64,000 nucleotides of DNA from Pseudomonas sp. TH41 (GTDB lineage Bacteria; Pseudomonadota; Gammaproteobacteria; Pseudomonadales; Pseudomonadaceae), in assembly GCF_016650695.1 (NCBI RefSeq), contig NZ_JAEKFH010000003.1, forward strand, positions 1,508,001-1,572,000, written 5' to 3'. The notes beneath the pieces are model-generated. The model worked only from the letters and a program-made list of their open reading frames with translations, did not search any database and was not told the DNA's origin. Below are positions 38,258 through 47,813 of the stretch, piece after piece. Position numbers and translations under genes: made by a program. Each line of letters starts with the position of its first letter. Position 1 is the stretch's first letter.

Positions 38258-38555
38258 CGAGGGAATCACCATCCGTTATCGATATCGCGCCGTCACCGGC
38301 AGCATGCGCTCATTGGCAGCCGCAGGGTTGACCGATCTCAAGGTGTGTGACCGGGCGGCGCATCAGAAGTTTATCGGCAGCGGTGGACGGTTCTTGCGAC
38401 CGCCCGGTGGCTACCAGACCCAATGCAGACAAGTTTGGGGCAAAGGATAGTCTTTCAAGGCGCTAATCGCTGAGATTTAGCGGATAGTCGGCCTTCGAAT
38501 ATTCGCCGCACTGACATACACTGCGCGGCCGTTTTTTAACCGGAACTCGAAAGAC

Positions 38556-39830
38556 ATGAAAAACGCATCTCCAGCCCGTGCCTGCGGTATCGACTTCGGC
38601 ACGTCCAACTCCACCGTCGGCTGGCTGCGTCCCGGCGTGGAAACGCTGATCGCGCTGGAGGACGACAAGATCACCCTGCCGTCGGTGGTCTTCTTCAACA
38701 TGGAAGAACGCCGCCCAGTGTATGGCCGTCTGGCGCTGCACGAGTACCTGGAAGGTTACGAAGGCCGGCTGATGCGTTCGCTCAAGAGCCTGCTGGGCTC
38801 CAAGCTGATCAAGCACGACACCAGCGTTCTCGGCACGGCAATGCCGTTCAAGGACCTGCTCGGGCTGTTCATCGGTCAGCTGAAGAAGCGCGCCGAGACT
38901 GCCGCCGGTCGGGAGTTCGAGGAAGTGGTGCTGGGTCGTCCGGTGTTCTTCGTCGACGATGACGAAATGGCTGACCAGGAAGCGGAAAACACCTTGGTCG
39001 ACGTGGCCCGCGCCATTGGCTTCAAGGATGTTTCGTTCCAGTACGAACCGATTGCGGCGGCATTCGACTATGAGTCGACGATCGAAAAAGAAGAGCTGGT
39101 GCTGATCGTCGACATCGGCGGTGGTACGTCCGACTTCTCGCTGGTGCGTCTGTCACCGGAACGCCGAACCCATGACAACCGTCACGACGACATTCTCGCC
39201 ACCGGTGGCGTGCATATCGGCGGGACCGATTTCGACAAGCAGCTCAGCCTGCAAGGCCTGATGCCTCTGTTCGGTTACGGCAGCCGGATGAAGAGCGGCG
39301 CCTACATGCCGACCAGCCACCACATGAACCTGGCGACCTGGCACACGATCAACTCGGTGTACTCGCAGAAGTCGACCCTGGCGCTGGGTAGCATGCGTTA
39401 TGACATTGAAGACACCGGCGGCATTGACCGTTTGTTCAAGCTGATCGATCAGCGCGCCGGGCACTGGCTGGCCATGGAAGTAGAAGAAACCAAGATCCAG
39501 CTGACCCACGCCGACAGCCGCCATGTGCCGCTGGACCGCATTGAGCCGGGCTTGAGCGTGGAACTGAGCCGTGCGCTGTTCGAATCGGCCATCGACAACT
39601 TGCTGGAGCGCGTGCGCAACAGCGTGACCCTAATGCTGAACGACGCCAATGTGCGAGTCGATCAGGTCGATACCGTGTTCTTCACCGGCGGGTCGAGCGG
39701 GATTCCGGCGTTGCGCAACAGCGTTTCGGCAATGTTGCCGAATGCGCGGCACGTGGAAGGGAACATTTTCGGCAGCATCGGCAGCGGGTTGGCGATTGAA
39801 GCCATGAAGCGCTACGGCACGATGGACTGA
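38556..39830 (+). CDS. Hsp70-family protein, YegD-like
   Basis: A 424-residue protein comprising only an Hsp70 ATPase domain. Motifs are GIDFGTSNSTVGWLRPG, LGRPVFFVDDDE, YEPIAAAFDYES, LIVDIGGGTSDFSLVRL and FFTGGSSGIPALRNSV. The substrate-binding domain of DnaK is lacking, as in E. coli YegD, whose client is unknown. It is transcribed away from cbpA-cbpM; the shared 298-bp intergenic region may hold both promoters, but I could not pick convincing boxes. Confidence 0.92.
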   Translation: MKNASPARACGIDFGTSNSTVGWLRPGVETLIALEDDKITLPSVVFFNMEERRPVYGRLALHEYLEGYEGRLMRSLKSLLGSKLIKHDTSVLGTAMPFKDLLGLFIGQLKKRAETAAGREFEEVVLGRPVFFVDDDEMADQEAENTLVDVARAIGFKDVSFQYEPIAAAFDYESTIEKEELVLIVDIGGGTSDFSLVRLSPERRTHDNRHDDILATGGVHIGGTDFDKQLSLQGLMPLFGYGSRMKSGAYMPTSHHMNLATWHTINSVYSQKSTLALGSMRYDIEDTGGIDRLFKLIDQRAGHWLAMEVEETKIQLTHADSRHVPLDRIEPGLSVELSRALFESAIDNLLERVRNSVTLMLNDANVRVDQVDTVFFTGGSSGIPALRNSVSAMLPNARHVEGNIFGSIGSGLAIEAMKRYGTMD

Positions 39831-39846
39831 CCTGGAACCGAGTCGC

Positions 39847-39926
39847 CCCCTTCGCGAGCAGGCTCGCTCACACAATTGACCTGTGTTCACAGTACTAATG
39901 TGGGAGCGAGCCTGCTCGCGAAGGGG
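39847..39926. repeat. REP inverted pair (GCGAGCAGGCTCGCT family)
   Basis: Facing units CTTCGCGAGCAGGCTCGCTC.. and ..GAGCGAGCCTGCTCGCGAAG between convergent genes. Confidence 0.9.
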
Positions 39927-39952
39927 TCAGTCCAGGCAATACATCTCTTGGA

Positions 39953-40966
39953 TCAAACCATCCCCAGCAGCTTCAACTCACTCTTCAAATACGCGTAGTA
40001 AATCGGCCCCGCCACCACGCCCGGCAGGCCGAACGCGGCCTCGAACACCAGCATTGCCAGCAGCAACTCCCACGACTTGGCACTGATCTGCCCGCCGACG
40101 ATGCGTGCGTTGAGGAAGTATTCGAGCTTGTGGATAAAGATCAGATAGCCCAGCGCCGCCAACGCGACCCAGATTGACAGCGACAGACCGACGATGGTGA
40201 TCAGGGTGTTGGACATCAGGTTGCCAATCACCGGCAGCAAGCCGAGCAGAAAGGTCAGCACGATCAGGGTTTTGGTCAGCGGCAGCTTGATGCCGAACAT
40301 CGGCAGGATCAGCGCGAGGAAGATCGCGGTGAAGAAGGTGTTGAGCAAGGAAATCTTGATCTGCGCAAACACGATGTTACGAAACGCCTGGACCAACAGG
40401 TGCAGACGATCAAACAACGCGGCGGCCAGAGGCTTGCGCTTGGTCACATCCGGCACGAGCTGCAAGGCAATGATCGCGCCCAGCACCATGCCGATCAGCA
40501 GCGTCACGAACATGTGCGCCGCGTCTTTGCCGACGAGCTGTAAGTCGCTGAGGTGTTTGGTCATCCACTCGCCGATCGCTACACGAAACTCAGCGGCGCT
40601 GGCTGGCAGGTAGGCGTCGATGAACGGCGGCAGCTGCCCGCGCGCGCGATCAACGACGCCCATGAATTTGTCGAGAGAAGCGCCGGGATTTTCCGCTTCG
40701 TGCAACAGAAAGCTGATGGCGCCGGCAAAGATCAGTGCCAGTACACTCACCACGAACGTCCCCAGCAACGCCACTGCCAGCCACCGCGCACGCCGGCCTT
40801 CGATCAGCCGTTGCAATTGCGGGGTGAGCATGTTGACCAGTTCGAACACCAGCAAACCCGCGAGCAGGCTAGGCAGCAAACGCAGTGGGATCACTAGCAG
40901 CAAACCACCAAAAATGATGACCCAACTGATCAGCAGCAAAACGTGGCGTTGAGAAAACGTTGGCAT
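39953..40966 (-). CDS. AI-2E family transporter (PerM-like membrane protein)
   Basis: A 337-residue inner-membrane protein of the AI-2E/PerM family with about eight helices. It includes IIFGGLLLVIPLRLLPSLLAGLLVFELVN, a hydrophilic mid-section (PGASLDKFMGVVDRARGQLPPFIDAYLP), and the C-terminal family block LTFLLGLLPVIGNLMSNTLITIVGLS..GGQISAKSWELLLAMLVFEAAFGLPGVVAGPIYYAYLKSEL. Family members export small molecules or act as Na+/H+ antiporters; the substrate here is unknown. Confidence 0.92.
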   Translation of the reverse strand: MPTFSQRHVLLLISWVIIFGGLLLVIPLRLLPSLLAGLLVFELVNMLTPQLQRLIEGRRARWLAVALLGTFVVSVLALIFAGAISFLLHEAENPGASLDKFMGVVDRARGQLPPFIDAYLPASAAEFRVAIGEWMTKHLSDLQLVGKDAAHMFVTLLIGMVLGAIIALQLVPDVTKRKPLAAALFDRLHLLVQAFRNIVFAQIKISLLNTFFTAIFLALILPMFGIKLPLTKTLIVLTFLLGLLPVIGNLMSNTLITIVGLSLSIWVALAALGYLIFIHKLEYFLNARIVGGQISAKSWELLLAMLVFEAAFGLPGVVAGPIYYAYLKSELKLLGMV

Positions 40967-41042
40967 ACAGCCTCAAAACGAACGGCGTGAAAGGATTGGC
41001 AGTCTGCCAGCGTTCCGGCGGCGAAGCGAGCGGATCACCGGC

Positions 41043-41120
41043 AAAAGATCGCAGCCTGCGGCAGCTCCTACAGGGATCGCGGTCTCATGCAGGAGCTGCC
41101 GCAGGCTGCGATCTTTTGAT
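41043..41120. repeat. REP inverted pair (GATCGCAGCCTGCGGCAGCTCC family)
   Basis: Facing arms AAAAGATCGCAGCCTGCGGC.. and ..GCCGCAGGCTGCGATCTTTT directly at the 3' end of the psiF-like gene. Confidence 0.9.
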
Positions 41121-41426
41121 TTATTTTTTCTTCAGACAATCACTCATGAACGCTTTGCGCGCATCGCCCTTCAAAGCCTGGGTGGTGGCGGTGGCGTTGC
41201 AGGTTTTCATCTTTTCTTGCTGGGGGGTCATGGGTTTGGCGGCTTCGGCTGCCGGCGCCGCTTTCAGGCAGGTGCTCATGAATGTTTTGCGCTCATCGCC
41301 CTTGAGGCTTTTCGCGGTAGCGTCGGCATTGCAGGTGGTCATCTTGTTCTGTTGGTCAGTGGCGGCAAAGCCGTGGGCGCAGAGCAACAAACCGATCATC
41401 AACAAAGGGACACGCAACATCTTCAT
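41121..41426 (-). CDS. PsiF repeat family protein
   Basis: A 101-residue secreted protein. A signal peptide (MLRVPLLMIGLLLCAHGFA) is followed by two PsiF repeats: KMTTCNADATAKSLKGDERKTFMSTCLK and KMKTCNATATTQALKGDARKAFMSDCLK, each with two cysteines likely to form a disulfide. PsiF is phosphate-starvation induced in E. coli; its function is unknown. ATG 41426 is preceded by AAGGAG; the frame extends further upstream without support. Confidence 0.93.
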   Translation of the reverse strand: MKMLRVPLLMIGLLLCAHGFAATDQQNKMTTCNADATAKSLKGDERKTFMSTCLKAAPAAEAAKPMTPQQEKMKTCNATATTQALKGDARKAFMSDCLKKK

Positions 41427-41515
41427 GGAGTTTTCTCCTTGTTGCCGCGCCGATGGACGCGACGTCATTCTGGAGTGTAGACAAAGCTTGTTACGCCGCC
41501 GTGGGGGCTTAAACC

Positions 41516-44500
41516 CTACTCAATGTCTGCGCTTGTTTCTAAAAGTGCTTTGAAGGCTTCGCGATAGCCGTAATAGGCATTGATTCGCCGATTAATAACG
41601 GAAGCGGGCAAACGCTCGAACGACACCGGCGTACCGCCAGGCACGCTGTAGGTACTGCCCAATGCTTTCAATGAGGTGAATTGGGCATAGGCACCGGATT
41701 GGTACAGTTTGTTTATTTTTATCTGCCGGTAGGTGTTTGCCTCGGCCACGTCAGGCAATGCCGCCTGGCCCGGCGGCACATCGTTTATAAACGAATAAGT
41801 GGCAACGGCAGGACCAGGTTCCAGCGTCGCCACCGCTGGCAGTTCGAACTGGAAGTAGCCATTGCTGGCCAGGTGTGCGGAGGGAAACTCGGGCCAGGAA
41901 TCGGCGACAACCAGTTGTTCGGGATTGAGCAAGTCATCCCCGATCACCACGTATTGATGGTCAAATCGGGTGGCCCTGACGATATGGATTTTGGACGTTC
42001 TGGGCTGGCTGGCGAGTATCGAAAACGTCACCTTCGAGTTTTCCGAACAGTTACCCCCCTTGATAGCAATGGCTTTGCGCGCCGCTTCAGCGATGGTGAG
42101 TTTGGCGGTGAACCCGCCCTCCTCCAGGTTCAGCTCCCTGAGCCCTTTGATCTTCGCGATCGCCGAGCCACCGTTTTCCCAGATACTCGGCAATTGGTTA
42201 CCGGACAGGGGAATAAGCTCCTTGGCCCGATAGATCGCACGCTGGGCCAATTGCAGGTCGGCCATGATTTTGGGTGACACTTCGACAGGCTCGGCTGACG
42301 TTACAACGTCAGTGAAGAGCGTCTCGCTGTAACTGCGCAGATCGGCCAAAGGTTCACTGGCCTGCGCGGTGTTCTCTCTCACGTTGCGTGACAGTGACCG
42401 GTATTCATCCAGGCGACCGGTCCGCTCCAGATTGCGCGCATTGATCCCCAGATTCAGCTCGGACTCCGTCAGCGGTATCAGGCCGTCCGCGGTAAACAGG
42501 CGCTCGACCAGCGCTTCGAACTGCTCGGGCAACATCAGCTTTTCCAGGTCGGGCAAGGCTTCGATGCTGTGTACCGCACTCACATTGGCTTGTGCGTCGC
42601 CAGCCGCATTGGCGTTGTTCAGTGCTTGCCAGAGTGCGTCGAAGTACGCGTCGGGACAGGACTGGTGCATTAACTTCAGTCCCCGTAAATAGTCGAATTT
42701 TTCGTATCGCGAGACCGAAGGATGAAACGCGCCGGCCACCAACTCTGGATAGAGTGTTTCGAGGTGCAGCAATTCGGCCACTTCATCTCCAGCGGTCGGG
42801 GCACCGCCGCGAAGGCGCATCACCTGAGGGTCAAACGTAAGGGGCTCAAGGACCGGAAGATCGGACAATACCCGCAACAGCCGATAAGGCTTCAACGCGT
42901 GTTCACGCACGGCCAGTTTCAACGTCGGCCCTTCGCCGATATGAATGTTCAGGCCGATGCGCTCGGCATCCGGAAGGGCTTGCAAGATCGAAGCGTAAAA
43001 GTCGGCACCAGAGTGCAACGCGTTGCCTTCATCATCGTGAGATTGAAACGTCAGGTCTTCACGCTCGACAATTGTGCGGCGAATCGGCGCATCGCTGCGG
43101 CCGATGCTGTCCAGCAGTCGGCCACGGTAGTCGAAGCGCACGACATCAATCCGTACATCGGGATTCCATCCGGGCAGATTCTCCAGCGAGTGCAGCGCCA
43201 GCCGGCGCGTATCGGGGTTGTCCACCGAGTCCAGATACAGCCCTTCATAGGCCCGACAGATTCTGACGTCCTGAAGCGCCCAGCGCGCAAGGTTTTCGAG
43301 TCTCGGCGGCCATTGCCCACGCTTTATCGCCTGCAACTCCGCGGGCGCGGCGATCGACAGCAACTCCTGTGCGACGGCACCCGGCAGGCCCGGGACTTTT
43401 GCCTGGAGCCTCCGCACGTCGCCACTCGCGGAATACCTGGCGGCCTCGGCACTGGCATACCCAGCGCTGAACAACGACGTTCTCTTGCGCCGGGCCAACC
43501 GCGCCAGCCCGGTTCTCATCCGCCTCGCATTCACGTCGGGAGCGGACACCGGCTCACCGAACTCAACGTTCATCAATGCTTTGGTTTCATCGTTATCCAG
43601 ATGCGATAACAAGGTTTTCATCAGGTCGCCGTCGATCAACTGTTTCGGGTCGATCCGCATGGGTGGCGCCTTCGCATCACCAATGACCTGAAGGACTTCG
43701 CCATTGGCACCGACAAGCGCCATGCCCCGACCGGTCCACACGCCATCGAGCAATTGAAATTGCAGAACCGGGTCGGCTTGCAAATAGTCCTGAGGATGGT
43801 CGCTGCCAATCTGCTCAATGAAGGTTTGAATGTCGCGATCGATCCTGAACCGGATCGCCGTATCGCTGAGCGACGGCAAGGGCCGTTCATTGTCGGCATA
43901 CATTCGGCGTATCGCGTAGGTGTCGGTTCTGCTGACCGTGCGAATGTCACCGTAGGCGTCAGACAATCCCCTCAATGACGGCCCAAGCCGTGCCATTAGT
44001 GTGTTGTCGTCCCACGCATGCGGTTGCTCGCCTTCAATCACGAACGCGCCGTCACCGTTGCTGTTAACCACCGGCTCATAGGCCTGCGGCCGCGCCGGAT
44101 GTTGGACACGATGCTGGTTGGTTTGCGGGTCTTTCCTGAGTTTGAAGTGACGCGTATCGACGCGCAGTACCGGTTGACCGGCATGCTGATGCAACCCTGC
44201 CGAATCGGCTTTCGAATCGGCAGACAAACCCAGGTTGGTTTGCACGTAGGGCTCGAGGTCCTGGCCCCACAGGCGTTGACTGCCGTCGCTCAAGGTAACC
44301 GGTTGTGTCCCTTCGATGAAGGACGACAGCTTGGGCACCAGCGTGCCACCAACGATTTGCATGCCGCCGGCAAATAGCCCCAACTGAATCAGGCTTTCGG
44401 TGAAACCGATCAAGTGCTCGGCGGCTTCCAGGTACACCCCCTCCGCCAGATCCACGACGCCCTCGACGACTTCACTGACCAACTGATAAACCATGTACAC

Positions 44501-45841
44501 CATCATGACTTCCCCAAGTCCGGGCACGAATGGCGTTACAACCAACAGGGCGACGTTGAAGATATCCGACAGGATTTTTTGCAGATTGGCGACCCAGGCC
44601 CAACGTTCCGCGCTGTCGGCATCCGCCGTGGAGATCACCAACGCCCGTGCGTCGTTGAGTAGTTTGTTTTGCTGCTGCTGATAGAGATAAACCCATAGAT
44701 CGCCCCTGAAGCGATGCTCGGTGTCACTCTCAAACCCCGTCACGCCAAAGTGAACGCGAGGGTTATCGATTTGCGCCAATCGTTGGTTGAGCGTCGCAAA
44801 AAAATGCCCCCGTTGCTGATGATCGACAAACCGGCTGAAGAACTGCTGATAGCGCAGACCCGATACCCCCTGATCAGTACCGCGCAGCTGGCGTATCAAC
44901 TCGCGGGAGAACGCCACCAGTGATGGATATTGTTTTAACGGGTGCTCAGGATCGTGCGGAACATAGGCGATGACACGCCGGGTTCCGCTATAGGGCGCGT
45001 CCAGATCAGGCGCGATCAGTACGATGCCTTTCAGGCGCGTGTCCAGCATCGTCAGGTGGTGGTAACGAACGGGAATGCCATCCAGCTTCAGCCCCTTAAC
45101 GTCGTTGAGCATGCCTTGAACAACCAGAAACCCATCGCTCAAAAGGTCGCCTTTCATCAGCGCTAAATGAGCGGCCGCGTTCAAGGTCGTTTGTTGGCTT
45201 TTGACGATTGTGCTCTGCAGTACCCCCTGTGCCAGACCATCAGCGGGGCGCAAGTAGTCCTCAAGGTAGCGCGAATAACGCGCGCCGATATCCAGTTCGC
45301 GACACAGCGTCTTGAACTGCTCGATGCTCATTTGAGTGCGGAGAGTGTTGATCTCGAACTGACCGCGTTCGTCGGGCCGGGTAATGAATTGCGAATCAGG
45401 GAGAAGTACCTCATCGATGGCGAAATTATGCAGTGCCGCATCCAGTAAAGAGACGGTTCGACTACTGACTCCCCCCATAACGTTCAGCACCCACGGGGAC
45501 AATTTGACCGGAGAATACAACTTCAGAAATGTTTCCCTGACATCAACCTCAATGCCGTATTGATCTTTTAATGCCTGACTCAGCAACGGTTGGGCAAACG
45601 CGTAAGCGTCTTGCACTTCACGCAGCATTCGATCGACATCGTTTTGTGAACGCCAACTCGCCTCGGTGGCGAGTTTCAGGGCCGCATGCTCAATGGCCGA
45701 GGCCGTTTTAGCCCACGCAGGGATACTTGAGAGTGTGTCTTTAAGTGCGCGAACTCGTTGTGGCGCCGCGTGGGTAAACCACGCGGGAATAGCACTTTTA
45801 ATAAAGTCGTGATGAATACTTTGTTCTGGGATATGACGCAT
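41516..45841 (-). CDS. Giant toxin-like protein: dermonecrotic-toxin-type body with C-terminal Cys-His-Asp domain
   Basis: 1441 residues from ATG 45841 (an earlier TTG at 45874 is less likely). It is homologous to the 29399-34474 product through most of its length: W-R-x-Q..QPLLSQALKDQYGIEVDVRET, IAYVPHDPEHPLKQYPS, RYQQFFSRFVDHQQRGHFFA, the hydrophobic VPGLGEVMMVYMVYQLV region, AGLHQHAGQ, and DPQVMRLRGG. It lacks leucine-rich repeats and NEL. Instead the C-terminus holds GGNCSENSKVTFSIL (Cys1265), FDHQYVVIGD (His1295) and VVADSWPEF (Asp1314), the order of papain-like deamidase or protease toxins such as Pasteurella multocida toxin C3. The catalytic role is inference. No immunity or secretion gene is adjacent. 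Confidence 0.82.
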   Translation of the reverse strand: MRHIPEQSIHHDFIKSAIPAWFTHAAPQRVRALKDTLSSIPAWAKTASAIEHAALKLATEASWRSQNDVDRMLREVQDAYAFAQPLLSQALKDQYGIEVDVRETFLKLYSPVKLSPWVLNVMGGVSSRTVSLLDAALHNFAIDEVLLPDSQFITRPDERGQFEINTLRTQMSIEQFKTLCRELDIGARYSRYLEDYLRPADGLAQGVLQSTIVKSQQTTLNAAAHLALMKGDLLSDGFLVVQGMLNDVKGLKLDGIPVRYHHLTMLDTRLKGIVLIAPDLDAPYSGTRRVIAYVPHDPEHPLKQYPSLVAFSRELIRQLRGTDQGVSGLRYQQFFSRFVDHQQRGHFFATLNQRLAQIDNPRVHFGVTGFESDTEHRFRGDLWVYLYQQQQNKLLNDARALVISTADADSAERWAWVANLQKILSDIFNVALLVVTPFVPGLGEVMMVYMVYQLVSEVVEGVVDLAEGVYLEAAEHLIGFTESLIQLGLFAGGMQIVGGTLVPKLSSFIEGTQPVTLSDGSQRLWGQDLEPYVQTNLGLSADSKADSAGLHQHAGQPVLRVDTRHFKLRKDPQTNQHRVQHPARPQAYEPVVNSNGDGAFVIEGEQPHAWDDNTLMARLGPSLRGLSDAYGDIRTVSRTDTYAIRRMYADNERPLPSLSDTAIRFRIDRDIQTFIEQIGSDHPQDYLQADPVLQFQLLDGVWTGRGMALVGANGEVLQVIGDAKAPPMRIDPKQLIDGDLMKTLLSHLDNDETKALMNVEFGEPVSAPDVNARRMRTGLARLARRKRTSLFSAGYASAEAARYSASGDVRRLQAKVPGLPGAVAQELLSIAAPAELQAIKRGQWPPRLENLARWALQDVRICRAYEGLYLDSVDNPDTRRLALHSLENLPGWNPDVRIDVVRFDYRGRLLDSIGRSDAPIRRTIVEREDLTFQSHDDEGNALHSGADFYASILQALPDAERIGLNIHIGEGPTLKLAVREHALKPYRLLRVLSDLPVLEPLTFDPQVMRLRGGAPTAGDEVAELLHLETLYPELVAGAFHPSVSRYEKFDYLRGLKLMHQSCPDAYFDALWQALNNANAAGDAQANVSAVHSIEALPDLEKLMLPEQFEALVERLFTADGLIPLTESELNLGINARNLERTGRLDEYRSLSRNVRENTAQASEPLADLRSYSETLFTDVVTSAEPVEVSPKIMADLQLAQRAIYRAKELIPLSGNQLPSIWENGGSAIAKIKGLRELNLEEGGFTAKLTIAEAARKAIAIKGGNCSENSKVTFSILASQPRTSKIHIVRATRFDHQYVVIGDDLLNPEQLVVADSWPEFPSAHLASNGYFQFELPAVATLEPGPAVATYSFINDVPPGQAALPDVAEANTYRQIKINKLYQSGAYAQFTSLKALGSTYSVPGGTPVSFERLPASVINRRINAYYGYREAFKALLETSADIE

Positions 45842-45959
45842 AAATGATTGCCTGCCTAAGTGCGTTAAAAACAACTTTTGCAGGAGCGTACAGCGATCAT
45901 TATCGGCTTAATGAAGTGCGTTTCTGATTAGCTTGTAAGAGATGTCCTATACCCACCGA

Positions 45960-46742
45960 TCAAGCGACTCGTTGTCGCCGATACTGCTCCGGCGTGCACC
46001 CGGCCTGGCGTTGAAACATGGCGATAAACGCCGAGCCAGTGCTGTAACCCATGTCGAAGGCAATCTCCTGGATGCTGCGCTGACTGCCCAGCGCTTCAAT
46101 CGCTGCCAGAAACCGCAAACGCTGCCGCCACTCGCCGAAGCTCATGCCCAACTCACGCCCGAACTGCCGCGCCAAGGTGCGTTCGCTGACATGGATTTGC
46201 TCGGCCCAGTGCGCCAGAGGCCGGTTATCCCCTGGCTCGGCCTGCAAAGCTTCGAGTATCCCGAGCAAGCCGGGGCTGCTGGCGTAAGGCAAATAACATT
46301 CATGCTCCGGCGCTTGCTGCAGCTGATCCACCAGCACCTGGGCCAGACGAATGTCGGCCTCGTGCTCGGGAATCTTTACGTCGCGGGCGGCGAAGTCCTT
46401 GAGGATCGCCTTGAGGATATCGCTGATCGCCAGGGTGCAGGCCTGCTGTGGCAAGTCGCGACATAGCGCAGGCGCGAGGCAGACCGCACGGTAGTTGATC
46501 GGTTGATTGCTGTAGAAACTGTGCTCGATATGCGGCGGCACCCACACGGCGTACTGGGGCGGAGACATGAAGCGACGGCTGCCAATTTCCATGTGCAAGA
46601 CACCGCTGGCCGAATACTCGAGGGTGCCCCAAGGGTGACGGTGGGCCGAGGCGTATTCGTGGGTGTCGAAGTCGGCATAACGGAAGTACACCGGAGCAGG
46701 CAATTCGCTGAAGTGCAGCAGGTCGATGTGTTTGCTGTTCAT
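45960..46742 (-). CDS. AraC family transcriptional regulator
   Basis: A 260-residue regulator with an N-terminal cupin (YFRYADFDTHEYASAHRHPWGTLEYSASG..PPQYAVWVPPHIEHSFYSN) and a C-terminal double helix-turn-helix (HWAEQIHVSERTLARQFGRELGMSFGEWRQRLRFLAAIEAL; IQEIAFDMGYSTGSAFIAMFQRQAGCTPEQYRR). It is divergent from the DMT exporter gene at 46841, which it probably controls. A GTG four codons upstream of ATG 46742 is an alternative start. Confidence 0.92.
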   Translation of the reverse strand: MNSKHIDLLHFSELPAPVYFRYADFDTHEYASAHRHPWGTLEYSASGVLHMEIGSRRFMSPPQYAVWVPPHIEHSFYSNQPINYRAVCLAPALCRDLPQQACTLAISDILKAILKDFAARDVKIPEHEADIRLAQVLVDQLQQAPEHECYLPYASSPGLLGILEALQAEPGDNRPLAHWAEQIHVSERTLARQFGRELGMSFGEWRQRLRFLAAIEALGSQRSIQEIAFDMGYSTGSAFIAMFQRQAGCTPEQYRRQRVA

Positions 46743-46840
46743 GCTGTCCGTCACCAGATGCGAGTTGTCCGGATCGAAGTATAGGCTTTGATACAGACAG
46801 GCGGATAATTGCCCCTCATTAACGTTCTGGTTTTCTCCTG

Positions 46841-47728
46841 ATGCAATACGCTTACCCCCTGCTGGCCATTTTCATTTGGGCGGGCAACACCGTCATCAAC
46901 AAGCTGGCCGTCGGCGCTATTTTCCCCGCCGAGATCGGTTTCTATCGCTGGCTGCTCGCCGGGATCCTGTTCACGCCGTTCATGCTCAAACCGGTGATCG
47001 CCCACTGGCCGTTGATCCGCCCGAACCTGGGCAGGATTTTCATCCTTGGCGTGCTCGGCATGGCCGTCTATCAAAGCCTGGCGTACTTCGCCGCGACGCT
47101 GACGTCGGCCACCAACATGGGGATCATTTTGTCGCTGATGCCATTGATGTCACTGGCGATGGCGATTGTCAGCCTTGGCCAGCGCCTGACGGCTGGGGCA
47201 TTGGCCGGTGCGGTGCTGTCGTTTGCCGGCGTGCTGGTCGTGGTGTCGTCCGGCAGCCTGGGCGCGTTGCTGGCACACGGGGTGAACCTGGGGGACGCGA
47301 TGATGCTGATCGCCACCTTGGCCTATGCGATTTACAGCACACTGTTGAAAAAATGGCAGCTGCGATTGCCGCCGCTGGTGTTGCTTTATTTGCAGGTACT
47401 GGTGGCGGTGGTGGTGCTGTTTCCGCTGTTTGCCGCCTCACCGAAAACGGGCCCGACGCTGCAGAATATTCCGCTGGTGCTTTACGCGTGCTTGTTGGCG
47501 TCGATGCTGGCACCGCTGGCCTGGATGCAAGCCGTGGTGCGTCTGGGGCCGAGCCGGACCACGCTGTTTTTCAATCTGCTGCCGTTGATTACGGCGCTGA
47601 TTGCGGCGGTGGTGCTCCATGAGCAGTTGGCGATGTATCACCTGGTGGGCGGGGTGTTGACGTTGGGTGGGGTGATTGTTTCGGAGCGGTGGACCACGGT
47701 TTTAGGTCGTAAGATTAGCGTCGCCTGA
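46841..47728 (+). CDS. EamA/DMT family transporter
   Basis: A 295-residue membrane protein with ten predicted helices in two EamA repeats. It begins YAYPLLAIFIWAGNTVINKLAVGAIFPAEIGFYRWLLAG and has the second repeat from about 150 (ANLGDAMML-like; YAIYSTLLKKWQLRLPPLVLLYLQVLVAVVVLFP). DMT proteins export amino acids or other metabolites. It is divergent from an AraC regulator with 98 bases between starts, a common exporter-regulator pair; the substrate is unknown. Confidence 0.92.
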   Translation: MQYAYPLLAIFIWAGNTVINKLAVGAIFPAEIGFYRWLLAGILFTPFMLKPVIAHWPLIRPNLGRIFILGVLGMAVYQSLAYFAATLTSATNMGIILSLMPLMSLAMAIVSLGQRLTAGALAGAVLSFAGVLVVVSSGSLGALLAHGVNLGDAMMLIATLAYAIYSTLLKKWQLRLPPLVLLYLQVLVAVVVLFPLFAASPKTGPTLQNIPLVLYACLLASMLAPLAWMQAVVRLGPSRTTLFFNLLPLITALIAAVVLHEQLAMYHLVGGVLTLGGVIVSERWTTVLGRKISVA

Positions 47729-47733
47729 TTGAA

Positions 47734-47812
47734 AAAGATCGCAGCCTGCGGCAGCTCCTACAGGGGAATGCGTTCAAAATGTAAGAGCTGCCGCAGGCTG
47801 CGATCTTTTGAT
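47734..47812. repeat. REP inverted pair between convergent genes
   Basis: Facing arms AAAGATCGCAGCCTGCGGCA.. and ..TGCCGCAGGCTGCGATCTTT after the DMT gene and the lipase gene. Confidence 0.9.
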
Positions 47813-47813
47813 C

